Positions 42,892 through 56,242 of a stretch of 64,000 bases of DNA are shown piece by piece (the stretch's first letter is position 1; each line of letters begins with the position of its first letter). Below the pieces are notes generated by a model. It did not search any database, was not told the origin of the DNA, and worked only from the letters and a program-made list of their open reading frames with translations. The stretch lies in NCBI GenBank assembly GCA_030272155.1, contig CP126204.1, positions 868,001 through 932,000 on the forward strand. Reading direction: 5' to 3'. Both the position numbers and the translations under genes were made by a program. Origin of the DNA: Tetradesmus obliquus. Taxonomy: Eukaryota > Chlorophyta > Chlorophyceae > Sphaeropleales > Scenedesmaceae.

Positions 42892-45800
42892 ATGCCTCAT
42901 GATGCTCAACCTGAACAGCATTTACTTGACTTGGACGAGATCGTACTATGTGACATCATAGCTCGTCTGCCCGAGCCAGCCTGCTTCTCACAGACCTGCA
43001 AGGCCCTGCTGCACGCGTCTAGAAATCCGCTGTGCAAACAGCTGTGGTTCAATCGATACAGCAGCGATGAACATATAACTCAAGGCAGGCACATCACGTA
43101 CGCATGCCTCAGCTGGCGCGGCCTGGCAGCAGACAGTACACCACAACAGCTGGTGCAGTTCCTGCTGTCAGCAATTCAAGCATCACCCACAGCTCGCCAG
43201 CAACAGCAGCAGCAGCTGCAACAGGCATCCAGCCTATCAAAAAGCGGGCAATGGCTGCAGCTGCTGTGCCTCCTGGCGCCATGCTGGCAGCACCTGCTGC
43301 TGAGTGCAGCTGCAGCGCACCACAGCAGCGTGCTCGCCGCACTGCTTCAGGACTTTCCTGCAAGCACATGCTCAGCAGTTGCACCAGTTGACCCCGATGC
43401 ATCCAGCTCCGGCAGTGGCAGCAGCAGCCAGCTGGCCACAAGTGCAGGTAGCAGCGCAAGCAACAGCCAGCAGTCACATGACGCTTTGCAGCAGCAGCCA
43501 GATGCGCAGCAGCAGCTGCACACCATGCCTCTGCCAGGTGCCTTGCGGCTGCCTACATACCGCCACGACCAGCTGCAGGCATCCACCATCTCAGCAGCAG
43601 CTGCAGGACAAGCACAGAGCCTGGCCCTGCTGCTGCAGCAGCTGTCAGCAGCAGCTTGCAGGAGCACCAGTGACAAGCTGGACTTGATGTGCTCAGCAAT
43701 GGAGGCAGCAGCAGCAGCTGGCAGCCAAGCTTGCTTAGACCTGCTGTGGCAGGTCAGGCCAGCACCTGCTGCTGCTGTAGCTGGTAGCAGCAGCAGCAGC
43801 AGCGGCAGCAGCAGCGCGCTTGCAGGACAGCAGCTGGCAGCGCAGCTGCAGCAGCAGCTGCAGCTAGGGAGCACTTCCCTACACGGCTGGCACTGGCAGC
43901 AGCGGCTGCTGTGCAGCAGCAGGTACTGCGTGGTTGCTGCAGCCAGCAGCGGCAACGCGGAGCTGCTGTTGAACCTGCTGCAGCACATGCCTCAGGGCTT
44001 GCTGGTGACGCAGCAGCTGCCGGCAGCGCTGCAGGCAGCTGGCCGGCACGGGCATGTTGCGGCGCTGCGGGTGCTGCTAGGACTGCAGGAGATGAGCTCC
44101 AGGCCCCTGCAGGTGAGCAGCTTTGCTGGTTGTGCCGATTTGCTGCAGTGTCTAGCGGTGAAACTGTCATATGCATCCACAGTGCAGATGACCAGCCAAA
44201 CGCTGCTGCAGGCGTGGAAGCCACTGCAGACATTGTTGCTGCTTGACGCACAGTGGGTGAACATCCGTCAATCGTTGCTGCCTGTTCCTCGGTGTTGCGC
44301 TGCGCAGTGCTTGTGTTGTCCTGCCGTCGCGCCGACTGCCTGACACGCTCCTCTGCATACATCCCTGCTGCCTGCTGCTGCTGCTGCTGCTGCTGCCAGC
44401 TTGCTGCCATGCATGCAGCAATGCACGGCTGGCCCCCTCAAGCCTTAGCAGCGCTGCTGCAGCACATGGCAGCGCATTTTCGGCTGGAGCTGCTGCTGCT
44501 GCTGGCCAAGCCGCTGCTGCTGGCGCTGCAGGCTGGGCATGCTGCTGCTGCTGAGGCGATGCTGCTGGTGCTGCAGCAGGAGGCGTGCACTGAGCAGCCG
44601 GAGGTGCTGCGTGATGTGCTGCTGCTGCTAGCCAACCAGGTAAGCAGGCAGGCAGGCTTGCTTTCAAGGCGGCAGCTCTAAATATGTTACAGCAACAGGC
44701 TGCACAGCTGCTGCAGGGGATGCACACAGGCTGCACAGCTGCTGCAGGGGATGCACACAGCTTAGGACCGCCATCGTATGTACTTGGCATCTGTGACACT
44801 ACCTGCTAAGCGGGCCTGTGACACTCGTACATGTCAAATCCACAAGTCTTTTCGCGTGTCATGTACCTGCAGGGCCAGTCAGAGTATGTTGCGTGGGTGC
44901 TCAAGGTCGCCCCCACTGTGCTAGTCAAGTTGGGGCAGGCAGCAGCAGCAGCAGCACTAGAAGGCGGCTACCCCCTAGTAGCACAGCAGATCCTGGATGC
45001 GGGCGCAGAGAGGCCTGCTGCTTTCAGGGCAGCAGCCAAGCGGGGACAGCTGGTGGCTGCTGTGAGGGCTAGGGATGTGGCAGCAGTGCAGCAGCTGCTG
45101 ACTGAAGTGACGCTGCCACTGCTGTGGAGCTGTGAAGGCGGCAGTGGCGCCAGCAGCAGTGGTGCGGCGCCAGCCGGGACACCAGCCGTAGCAGCAGCAG
45201 CAGCAGCAGGTGGTGCTGCAGGGCAGAATGCTGCACAGGTGCGTAGTAGCGCAGCGGGCGCCAGCAGCAGCAGCGTCGGATGCCTGCTGGCGCTGCTGTG
45301 TAATGCAGCAGACGCGGGCGCACCCACCAGCCTGCAGCTGCTGCGGCTGCTGCTGCCGGCGCTGCCGCCACAGCAGAGCAGCGAGCGGCAGGAGGTCTTG
45401 CTGCAGCTGGTGCAGCACTGCTTGAGGGCCGGGAGGTGTGCTGAGCTGGAGGTTGTGCTGAGAAGCTGCTGCAGCAGTGCGCGAAGCCAGTTGCGGCTGC
45501 TGCGTGAGCTGCTGCCCAGCATACAGCTTCCAGAAGATAATACATATCTGGATGGGATACAGGCAGCAGCAGCAGCAGCAGTAGCAGCAGCTGCAGCGAC
45601 AGCAGGGACTAGCAGCGGAGCTGAATCAGCTGCCGCGTCACCCCCCGCCGTCCTCAGTCCCAACAGCAGCAGCAGCAGCAGTGCACGGCCGCCAGCAGCG
45701 CAGTCACCACCAGCAGCAGCAGCAGCAGCAGCAGCAGGGCCGCTGCTTCCAGGCCCTGTGGCGGCTGCGCTGCTGCTGTTGCAGCGCCCGGGAGCCCCAG

Positions 45801-46138
45801 CAGACATGCTCAGCCGCTTTGTGGTCAACCCTTACCTGGCAACAGCACACCCTGCAGAGTATTTGGGGGCTGAGGTACGCCCTTCGCTTCCCGCAGTGTT
45901 CATGCCCTGCAAAAAGGGCTTGATGCTCCTGTTCAGGCGGCTCGCAGCGGCGCAGCAGCTGCCCCCTGGTGCGAGGGTGAAGGATGCTGCGCTGTATAAG
46001 CTGATGGTGCGGGTGGTGCTGCAGGCATGCAGCGTTGACCTGCTGGGTGCGTTTTTGGGGTTCATGGAGGCTCATGGCAAGGCCATGCTTGAGGAGCAGC
46101 CGAGGGTACTGGAGGAGATTGAGGGCACGGCTTGGTGA
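42892..46138 (+). CDS. F-box-like protein with ankyrin-like helical repeats
   Basis: Exons 42892-44112, 44400-44639 and 44873-46138 join in phase 0, giving 908 aa. The first ATG in the open frame is 42892. Residues ~9-55 look like an F-box or degenerate F-box (LDLDEIVLCDIIARLPEP, then CKALLHASRNPLCKQLWF). The rest is helical, with units like HSSVLAALLQDFPAS, GHVAALRVLLGLQEM and DVAAVQQLLTEVTLPLLW, split by Ser/Gln/Ala runs. F-box proteins bring targets to SCF ubiquitin ligases, and the repeats would bind the target; this is inference. Gene order (next to the similar repeat gene at 36914-42409, same strand) suggests related family members in a cluster. Intron 2 contains a 31-bp direct repeat. 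Confidence 0.65.
44696..44761 (+). repeat. 31-bp tandem duplication in intron 2
   Basis: Two perfect copies of a 31-bp unit (CAGGCTGCACAGCTGCTGCA and on) side by side, inside the intron 44640-44872. Confidence 0.9.
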
Positions 46139-46454
46139 TGGATTGGTGGCTTCAAGACGCCCTGTTTGCGTAGCGCGCCACCAAGCCGCGGCGTGCCGAG
46201 GTCCAGGTCGCTGCCGCTATGGCGCCCTCTGCCCCTCCCCCCTCTCCCTCTACTCCGGATTGGAGATGATCATGTTACCATATAAACCATACCAACATCG
46301 CCATTTGGTGGCTTGAAGTGCAAACAACGCGGCAGTTGGCAATCACAGTTTGCAAGAGAGTAACGTGCGGTGACGTCATCCATGCATGTGAACGAGTCTC
46401 AGAGCTGCACTGCAGTTAGTATATGTGTTGGGCTGCGTGATCTGGGTGGGCTGC

Positions 46455-46459
46455 TGTAA
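46455..46459 (+). terminator. TGTAA poly(A) signal, F-box-like gene
   Basis: TGTAA about 317 nt after the stop at 46138. A weaker-context TGTAA lies at 46676. Position only. Confidence 0.3.
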
Positions 46460-46689
46460 CATGTGACGACACTGCTACCGTTCATTGTTGCTTAGCATGC
46501 AAGCATAAGCTTGGGACATGTAACTCTTTATACACGCCCTGCGGCCTGTGGGCCCGGCGGGCCACCAAAGCGGCTGTGCAGAGTGACTTCGGCTCAACAA
46601 ACATGCACACACTCCTTTGCGCCAGATGCGACACCAGGTGCACCAGACTCTGGTCGGACCAACCACCGCGTGGCATTGTAAACCGGATT

Positions 46690-47060
46690 AGTATGGTACT
46701 GTAGCCGGCTGGCGCGTGGCGGTCGGGGCGGTTGCGTGACCGGCGCCGCCGGCGAGTGGCGTGTGCTGCGGGGCCGGCTGCGTCTCCTGCAGGCCGCCGC
46801 GCGCGTTGCGTGCACCTGCGGTGCGGAAGGGCGAGCTAGGGGGCACTCTGGCAGGGCAGGGTCAGCAGGGCGGAGGCAGCGGGGCAGGGCAGAGGGCCTT
46901 AACTAGGGCTGAGTGCGCTGCCTGCTCGCCGGCACTCGTGCGACTGCGCACGCCGGACCACGCGGGCCACGCTCGCGGGCTCACGCCGCGTGTTGCTGAG
47001 GGAGGGGGTTACTGTGGCAGGTGTATCAGAGTCTGGCAGGCACTGCTGCGACGTAAGCCT
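46690..47060. other. CpG-rich island, no gene identified
   Basis: The composition changes abruptly to very high GC with many CG dinucleotides (GGCGCCGCCGGCG, GCCGCCGCGCGCG) and few CAG runs. No convincing open frame or splice pattern. Could be a promoter-like island or a fragment from elsewhere. Confidence 0.45.
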
Positions 47061-47339
47061 TGCTTCTAGCAGGGCAAGGGCAGTGGCTGAACACCAGAGG
47101 TACTGCTGATACGCTGCAGTTGTGCTGCCGCTGCTTTGCAGGGCAGGGTGTGGCTGTGAGTGTGATTCTTTACGGCTGCCGCTACTCGGGCTGGCAGGGT
47201 TTGCGGTTACAGTAATGCGCGCGCATGTGCTGGCAAGGCTGTGTGCAGAGCCTGGCTGTCTCAGTCGGCTCGCTGCCTGAAGGTTTACCGGTGCTGTAAT
47301 TTACAGCTGCACTGAAGGCTTTGGGGTGGCGTCGCCTCG

Positions 47340-47820
47340 CTCACTGAGCGGCTCGACGGTGGCTGTCACGCTGTGACAGGGACCTGCAAAGGCAAGGGGA
47401 AAGGTGCTAACCTATGGGCTGGCAGGCTCTAGTGTGTCTGCCGCTGGTTGCACTAGAGAATGTGGCTGGTTGCTGCTGCCCCACTGAGCGCTGCTCAGGC
47501 TGTCAATTCAGCTGCTGCTGTCACGTTGTGACCAGCTGATGTAAAGGCGAGGCTGGGAAATTGCACTAGCTGCTAGCAGGTTCAACTGCTGCTGCGGCTG
47601 CTGCTGCTGCTGCTGCTGCTGACCCGCTAAGAGCTGCTCAGGCTGCCAACTAGTTGGCTGCTGTCACGCTGTGGCAGGCTAATGCAAAGACAAGACTGTA
47701 AGCATGCACTAGCAGCTGGCAGGTTCAACTGCTGCTGCTACTGCTGTTGTGGCGGCTGCTGCTGGCTACTGCTGTTGACCCGCTGAGCGCTGCTCAGGCT
47801 GCCAACTCGAGCCAGGCTTG
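47340..47820. repeat. Three imperfect ~150-bp tandem repeats
   Basis: CTGTCACG(C/T)TGTG(A/G)C starts near 47362, 47517 and 47660; each is followed by TG(C/T)AAAG(G/A)C(A/G)AG and later by GC(G/T)CTGCTCAGGCTG(C/T)CAA or GAGCTGCTCAGGCTGCCAA. Spacings about 156 and 143 bp. CTG runs sit inside two units. A related piece is seen near 48340. In a gene-free region. Confidence 0.65.
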
Positions 47821-50372
47821 AAGCAAGTCGAGACCGGGATTGTGTGTAATCAATTACACGTTTTCCGACACTTTAAGGTCGAACTCAAGCAAACAGGTCG
47901 AACTCAAACAATGGGTGGAGCAGCAAACAAAGGGCCTTACTACTCAATAGTACAAGCTTTGACACTGGAATGGATGTCAGTGAACAAAGTAGACACACCG
48001 ACAATTATCAATGATTCATGTGACATGTGTGCACCTGCTAGTGCTGCTGATAGTGTAACTGGAGGGTACACACGTCATCGGTGTGGTGTTAGCTAATTAT
48101 AGTGCATCTGTTACGAAACTGTTTTGCAGCAATTGCTTGCAAGCCAGTGGGCGAGGCTACTTGTGCAGCTTCCAACAGTGATGCTCTCTGGTAGTATAAG
48201 CGGTCCTGGGTAGAGGCTCGCGGGGAGCACTGCCTGAGGTGGGGCTGCCGTGTAACTTGGGGCTTGCGTGACAGATTACAAGCGGCGCAGCTTCGCTGCA
48301 GCAGACCTTGCATCCACTACAGCTGTGACTAGCAGCCACAGCGTTGTGACAGGTTCATGCAAGTTTTGGCAAAGATCAGGCTGAAGGGGCTCACATGTTC
48401 CACGAGCATCACTTCACCATGAAACATGTGCACACATCACGCCTCTCGAACATGCACACAATCCTTCCACGCAGCACACCACAGTGCAGCTGTGCCAGCT
48501 GCAAGCCCGGCCCTGTCCTGGTGTCATTTGTCCGCGGCCAAAGGCAGCCTTTCTCTGCAGCTGCCCCTGCTTGCTGTACATTGCACACAACATGTGCAGA
48601 GCACAGCCTGTCCAAACAAGCTGCATGCAGCCCAAGCATCAAATGTGGCTGCCTCGGAGCCTTGCAGGCTCTGATGTGGTGTGCGGCTGGCCACATATAG
48701 CCAGTCACACAGCCATAACACAAGCCAGCCTGGTGCCATATGCCAAACCCACAGACCAGATCCCAGGCGCAGCACCAGAGCATTACTGCTGTCGATGACC
48801 TGTTTTATTATGTTGATCCTGTTCTGAGAACAGAAAACAGAAAGGTGTATGGCACAATGTACAGCAAAACATGTAATGACTTATCAGCGTCAAGTCACTG
48901 CCACACCAGCATATATGTAACATATGTATCCGTATTGGTATAAATTTTGTGCAATTCGAGCTACCCGTTCAAAAAAGAAAGGGATTCAAAGGATGGAGTA
49001 TTGGCAATCAAGGGCTCAAAGCGCAATGCGTGCAGGACAGCCCAGGTGGCAATAGCCCCACCGAGTGACCCCTTTCCATGACAGAGCAAGCAGAGTGAGG
49101 GACTTCACCCTGAGCAATGCAGTGTCTGCCAGTATACTTGCACGCTCGAAACCTCAGCCACAGCAATGTGCATTGCATGAACGATTTGGTGCCACGGCAG
49201 CAGCCAACAGGACATTGATGAAGTCAGCACGTAATACCCACAACCACCCTGCCTACCCACCTACCTGCCCTGCAACAAGCAGACAGCCTGAGCTGCACCT
49301 ACTCTACTGTAGCCTAGTAGCTTGACCACCCAGCCGACAGTGATGCAAGCTCAACAAGCACTGCACTTGCCATGGGCTGAAGAGCATGTGGCACGCATGC
49401 TGTGCAGCTGCAGGCACTGCAAACATCAGACATGCATACACACAGCAGCCACTGTTGCCTGAGCAGCTGGGTGCTGTGCAACATTGACGGTGTCATGGGA
49501 TGACCAGGCAGCCCGACAGCTGCACTTGATGCCACAGATGTGCAAACATAGGTAATTCTCAGCTTGCTCATGTACCAGAGAATCTGCCGCCAGCTGGCCA
49601 ACATGCACAACCATTGGCAGTAGCAGCACCTGCAGCACCTACTGCAGCACCTACTGCAGCTGCTCTCAGCCAGGACAGAGCCAGCCGCGCACTCTTGGCG
49701 GTAGCAGCAGCTGCTGTGGCCGCTCTGCCCCGACAGATGCAAACTTGAATCATATAACATACTTTGGACTTGGGCAAGCCACACAGAAGCAACCCACATG
49801 CTTGTCAACCCGCCAGCAGAGCATACCCTGAGCAATCCTCACACGCCATGTATCAGGTGGCGTGAATTGCCAAGCCTGCTGACAGTGCTCACGGGAGATC
49901 CCTTGCCACAGCAACCCAGCCCACATAGGGCTCACCACGTCAGTGCTGAGAATAGTTGCTTGGACACTGAAAAGCGCACTGGCGCCTATGCAGTACCTCC
50001 ACACCAACCCCCAATCCAGCCACCATCAGACAACCCCCACACATATTTTCTGCATCGAGTCCTGGAAGCAACGCCCAGCTGTTTCCATGCCAGGGCAGTT
50101 GCACAGCTGGAACGCAGCCGCCGCATCCAGCATTGCTCATGCCTGCCTGTCTGCCTGCTTGCCTTGCCACAGCAGCTGCGCCACCGCCTGGTCAGGAAAG
50201 GTGCAGGATGTCGAGTGCATCAGCCCCTTGTCTGCAACAGATGACAGCTGCTTGAATAACAGCTGCTCGTCAATGCACACAAGGGCCATCACACGCGCAC
50301 CACCAACACCAGCGCTAGCGCTGCCACCCAGGCCGCAGTCGACATGAGCCGGTTGCGGCGGCTGCCGTACCC
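47821..50372. other. Gene-poor stretch before the kinase 3' end
   Basis: No exon chain with matching phases was found on either strand. Open frames here are Cys/Ser/His-rich and start in mid-sequence, as expected by chance. Part of it is probably the 3' UTR of the minus-strand kinase gene. Confidence 0.4.
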
Positions 50373-53300
50373 CTATTGCAGCTGCAACTGCAGCTGCTCC
50401 CCTTCACTGCCAGCCTCTTTACCGTGCCCCTGCTGCTGCTGTGCTGCATCAGCTGCAGGAGCAACCACCACCTCCGGGTTGCGTGCCACAAAGTACTCCT
50501 TCAGGCGCTGCTTCACGTTGGATGACAGTGAGTGATGGTGCTGCTGCTGTGGCTGCTGCTGCTGCTGCTGTTGATGGTGCTGTGCCAGCGAGCCTGCAGC
50601 GGATGCTGATGCTGCGCTGAAGCTGCTACTGCTGCTGCCTGACTGTCCCGTGCTAGTTGTGTGAATGCGGTTGAGGTTAGCGTTCAGTGCTGCCTTGAGC
50701 AGTGGGTTGCTGCCCCCGCTAGCAGACAGCCCACTGGGCTTGGCGCGTGGGCTTGTGGGGGAGCTTGGCACCTCTCCAGACAGGCCTGCTGTGCGCACTG
50801 CCGTAAAGGGGGCACCTCCAAGCTCACTGCAGTGCGTTGGCATGGCAACAGTGCGTAGGTCACAGTCACGGCACAAGCTGCGCTGCTAGTAACATGACAT
50901 GCCTTTTGCAGTGCACAATCATGAAGTTCTATGACGGCCGTGTCTGTTGACAGCAAGCATTTGTGAGCAAGTTCTGCATCACACAAGCGGCAACCCTGGC
51001 AGCCAGTGCTCTGCTCTCACCTGTCCCACACAGGCTTGCGCGACATGCCGGGGGGTCCGTATGGTCCCGGCGTGGTGGGCATGGTTGGTGAGGCGGAGCC
51101 ATGTGCGTAATGGTTGAGCGCCACAGACAGGTGTGAAAGGTTGTGGCGGTTGAGCTTCTCCGCCACTGCCTCAGGCCCTGCTGCTGCTGCTGCATCCCCG
51201 ACGTTGACGTTGATCTGTACACGCCCTGGCACACTGTTGATGCCCTGCCTGCTCATCCCTGTGAAGCTGGCGCTTCTGCCCACACCTGCACTGGCTGCAA
51301 ACATGCTGCTGTTGCCCTGGGCGGCTGCAGCTGCACTGCTGCTGGGATTGCTGCCGAGAGCAGCAGCTGCTGCCACGCTGCTGCTTGCTGCCAGGCTTGG
51401 CGGGTTCTTGTAGGCGCTACAAGCAGCACACCATACAGTTGATGTCAGATTTCAGTTGAAGTTGAACTGTTCAACTAAGCAGTTGTGTTTTACATGTTGC
51501 AGGGCATTGCAGGAAAGCTTGCTTTTCAAAATGCAAATGGTGTTCGCTGCCCCCACCTGAGTGTCGCCGCATCCAACTGCCCTGAGGCTGCCGCCATGGC
51601 CAACAGGTACGGCCGCAGCCATGCATGGTGCACCAAGTCAGCTGCAGCAGGCCGCATGCCCGCGTTCTTGGCCAGCGCAGTCTGCAGGAAGTAATGCATG
51701 GCACATGGTGAGCGGTTGTACAGGTGGCTACAATACTTGCTGGAACCCCCAGCAGGCCTTGCTCTCTTCAAATGCTGTTGATGAGACCAGCTGCACTCTG
51801 CGCCGCAAGCTTGCTTAATCTCTTGGCAACTACAACGCCCGGCATTGCTTACCTTGATGAAGTTAACGGCCTCAGGCGACACGTGCGGCGGCAGCGTGAG
51901 TGTGGTCTCATACATGATGCGCTTGCGTGTCTCCATCTCATCCTTCACTTCAAAGGGCGGCTTGCCCACCAGCAGCTCATATGCCAGCACGCCACACGCC
52001 CAGATGTCACACTGCAGGAAAGCAGGGCAAGGGTTGAGGAAAGATAAGAAAAGGTGTTATGCTGTGGCTGTCATTGAAGACACAGCATGTACACACATCC
52101 CCAGGTGCCACATGCAGTGAGCAATGCACTCAGCAGCACGTTGATGCACTTGACTGCTGCAGCCTGCAAAGACAGCTGCCACAGTGCTAGCTTGCCGCAG
52201 CTCACCTTCTCTCCATATGGTTGCTCTGTCACTTGCCGGCCTGCTATCTCCATCTTCTTGCGCTCATCAGCAGTGGGCAGGCTGACCACCTCAGGACTCA
52301 TGTAGTCCAGCGTGCCAACCCTGTGCAACACAGCAGTAACAAAGACGCGGGGAGACACGCCAGGTCAGCATGTGCAAGCGTTTAAACAACTGCCGAGGCA
52401 CCGCGGCTCGTTGATTGACGATTAGTCCCTTGCAGGACAGCAGTATGCCTTGTCTATCCCCTGACCTGAGACATCCCAAACACTTGCCTGCTTTTGCTGC
52501 GCTCCAGGCTTGCGTCTATGGCCAGCCCAAAGTCCCCAAGCTTGAACTTGCCCTCCCGAGTGAAGAAGATGTTCTCAGGCTTGATGTCCCTGTAGGGAAG
52601 ATCAGCAAGAGGAGCAGTCACAGCCGCAGCAGTACGAGCAGCAGACGCAGCAGCAACATGAACAGTGTGAGCAGTGCACGATCAAAAGACGGGTTGCAGC
52701 CCTGGCTAGCCAATGTCACCTTGCAGGAAACATCCTAAGCAGATGCTACTGCACAAAAAAACGCAAGCAATTCTACTGTCCTGCAAGCGCTGGTGCTGCA
52801 CATCCTCACCTGTGGTAGATGCTGCGTGCGTGCAGGTGCTCCAGTGTGAGCAGCATGGGCAAGATGACCTCGCCAGCCACAAACTTCTCATCCATCATGC
52901 CACCATAGCGGATGAGCCGCTTGAACAGGTCGCCCTGCAGGACAGCCGCAAAAGGACGATATGTTTGCCTCAAGGCTGTAGAAGGGACATGCACCGCCCG
53001 ATGACACAGAGTATGCCATGCCCGGCCCTGTCTGCTGTGTCTGCATAGCTGACACGCGTCAACAACTGTCAGGAAGCCTGTATGCGTGGACTTGAGCAGG
53101 CTTTGAAGCCGATGCCTGTGACTGGGCCGGAACCCAAGCTATGTGAGCTAAGTGGCGGCAACTGCTCACCTTGGCGCACAGCTCCTGCACCAGGTAGATG
53201 GTTGTTGAGTCCTCAAAGTGGCCCAGCAGCTTGACAGCACCATCATAGCTGCAGGAAGACAAATGAATGTGAGGGCGCATGTAACCTCCGGGCTAATGCA

Positions 53301-54480
53301 GCTACCAACGCAACTAGTGGTGCAGATGCAGGAACACTTCATTGTTTGGGCGATAGGCAATCTCAGCAGCAGCTGGCATTCATCACGCTCTTTGCTGCGT
53401 GGCTGTGACCAAATTCAAGTGGCAACACTTACTTTATCTGCTGCATGAGGCGTATCTCTCGCCGTACTTGGTGGAAGTTTCGCTCCGTCATCTTTGCCTG
53501 CAAGCCGCCAAAAATCAAACAGCAACACAGCAGTTGACGATGCGCTGCCAGCAGTTCAACGCAGAAAGTAACTGTGCTGATGTGCTGCTTCTGTTGCAAC
53601 GACCTGAAACTGCTGCACATCTGCCCTCATGCTTGTTGCTTTCTACTTATCCTGCTGCTGTATTTGCTCTCCTTCTGCAGCACCAACTGACATCAAGCTG
53701 CTGACCTGTCCTGCATTAGGCCAACAGGCTCAGCACCCATTACCTTCACGTATCCCTTCAAGATGATGGGCTTCTTGGTTTTGGCGCAGATGGCGTTCCA
53801 CACAATGGAGTGCCTGCAGGTCACCATTGTTGCATTAGGGCTTGGCATTTTGAGATGCTGTCGCTGTGTTACATGAACAGTTTGCCAGCTACTGCTGCAC
53901 TGTCCGCCAATGTGAGCTTCGCGCACCTGCCCTTGTAGATTTCCACACGAGTGCTGATGTCATCTAGGCTGGAGTACACCACCTGTTGCTGCTGCACAGG
54001 GGCTGCCTCTGCAGATGCACCGTTGCTCAATGGTAGCCGGCGCATGGCCCCCATGCTCTTGCTGCTGACATAGGGCCTTGCTCCCTCCCTGCAAAAGTGC
54101 ACAGACAAGCAGCAGCAATGCAGGATGAGAAGCCAAACGCATCAGCAGTTCCAGCTGCTCCCTCCCTGACTGCCGCGGATGATGCAACTGTCATAGCACT
54201 GTACTTCGATAGCAGTTTCGACAGCCTGCGTGCGATAGACTGCATGCATTGTGGCAGTGCCTTGCAGCAGAGCCCTTGCTGCCTCTCCCTGGGCTGCTGC
54301 TGCATTGCAGCGTCAGCAGACGCAACTACTAAGCACACGAGCACTTGCTGCGTCTGCAAAAGCTACAAGTGCTGTCGCATTATCGTAATATCTGCACGAA
54401 GCAGGCAGGGCGACGCAGAGCCAGGCGAAGTGCCGTGAAAACTGCACTTACTGGGCCCCGCCAGCGGCCCCGGCCTCCAT
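50373..54480 (-). CDS. Aurora-like serine/threonine protein kinase
   Basis: Twelve exons join in phase: 54480-54452, 54088-53927, 53813-53744, 53497-53433, 53248-53170, 52934-52810, 52589-52488, 52320-52206, 52011-51853, 51681-51557, 51416-51021, 50826-50373; 626 aa. The kinase domain spans residues ~55-345: nucleotide loop YKGRHSIVWNAI (an atypical Gly loop), Lys in PIILKGYVK, HRDIKPEN (catalytic loop, ~177), GDFGLA (~196), GTLDYMSPEVV (activation segment), DIWACGVLAYELLVGKPPF, and GMRPAAADLVHHAWL. GTLDYMSPE and GKPPF resemble Aurora kinases, which control mitosis and cilia; algae have many related kinases, so the subtype is not sure. The tail (345-626) is Ser/Ala/Gln-rich with AEKLNRHNLSHLSVALNHY. 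Exon 7 uses a GC donor (AGCAG|GCAAGT). Confidence 0.85.
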
Positions 54481-55523
54481 GGCCGCCTTGGCCCTAGTAA
54501 AAGGTGAAGTCCACGACAAGTCTAATATGTCTGTTGAGCTTCGATGCCGCTTGGCGCCAATGAGTCGCTGCTGCTGCTCCGCAGGCTCCAGCTGGTTCAT
54601 AAACTCAGCGAAGAGCTAGCTTACTGCTAACAGCATGTAAAATACATTTTCAATGTGTTTAAAGACCCCCGTGAGACTTGACAGTGCCACCAGCAGTATA
54701 AGGCCACTTGGCGCTATTTTTCGCCGCTCCCAGGCCCTGTGACAAGGGGTTAGCCATTCGCTCCGCTTTTCACATACAACTAAGTTTTCAGCAATAAAAC
54801 AGTTTTATGTTGCGGTTTATGCTTGCAACTTGCAGTGATGCCAATTGCTCTCTGTGGCGCCTGTACAGCCAAAGAGTTCGTGACACAGGCTTGCAGCACA
54901 AACACCACTTCTGGCCTGCATCACGTCCTTACCAGACTTTGTTCAATACGCTGACAGCAACAATCTGACAACACCGCACTCTGCAGTGCGCTGGCCTCTT
55001 GCCGCACCAGCACACAGAGTGTGCCCACAAGCAAAAGCGCAACTGTACCCACAAACAAGGGCACGGCATGAAAGCTGTCATGGGCAGAGCAATTACTGAG
55101 ATCCTGAGCACATGACATAGAACCCATTCGCTTTCCGCAACCAAGAATCCCCGAACACCCATCTCAAAGTACTGGGACAGGTCAGAGTATGCTCATTTTG
55201 CAATGCCGGGTGTCAAGACCATCTTGAGCTTTGGGCTCATCATGGCACTTGGTGACTGTGATGCCCAGCACACGCATGAACGATGCGCTTTGATAATAAG
55301 AGAAACGCAGCCCTGCAGTGTAGATGCCCCACCTAAGGCTGCTCAGCACAGCAATGCGACACTGATATGTGCCCGTACGACCTGGGCAGCCTTGCATAAC
55401 GGCTTCTTGCCCATGCACGCTATGCTGTTCATCGCACTGCATTGTGCATCGTGTACGCACCAGCTGTGCTGCAGTGCCCAACAAAAAGTGTCTTCTGCGC
55501 ACGCACGTGCTTCATGGCTTGCC
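54481..55523. other. Intergenic region, same-strand genes
   Basis: About 1 kb between the PGP synthase stop and the kinase start, both on the minus strand. It should contain the synthase 3' UTR and the kinase promoter. No extra exon or clear TATA element was found. Confidence 0.4.
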
Positions 55524-56203
55524 TCATTTCATGAACTTCCACAGGCCTGCCAAGTAGATAGCCAGCGAGTGTGCAGTCAGGTATGCTGCAATGCCCAGCA
55601 GCGGAGGCCCTGCTGCTGCTGCTGCCACCGCCAGCTGGCTGCTGGCGCCATCGCGCGTGAACAGCAGGCATGTCAGCGCAGCCATCTGTGATGCTGTCTT
55701 CCACTTGCCCCAGGCGTTTACTGCTACTGCTGCCTTTGCGGCTGGTCCCATGCTTGCTGCCCACTCGCGCAGCGCTGACATGGTGATCTCGCGGCCGATG
55801 ATAACTGCAGGCACATTTCAGCCAACGCACACACATGTCAGTTTGATGATGGTGGTGTGAGTGATGCAGCTCCTTGTGGGAAAGCAGCATAATAATCAGC
55901 AACCAGCTTCCTGCCAGGAACAAGCAACAACCACAGACAGCGCACGGCTGCGGCATAGACCACACCTGCTTTCGACGCCTATCATATTTCGAGCACGCGC
56001 ACAACAACTCACTGAGAGTGGCCACAGGCATCACCCATGCATTTCCTGCAAGCGGCCCTGCAGCCAGGGGCTGTGTGCTGAGCAGCACCAGCACAGTCGC
56101 CACCATCAGCTTGTCAGCCACGGGATCCAGGAAGGCGCCAAAGGCCGACGATGCATTCTGCAGGCACCAGGAAGTGCAGCAGCAGCAGCAGTAGCAGGTG
56201 GGT

Positions 56204-56242
<39 letters not shown>

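Noticed and set aside
49314-49835. 173-codon minus-strand frame
   Set aside because: Cys/Ser-rich, no domain, no matching exons on either side.
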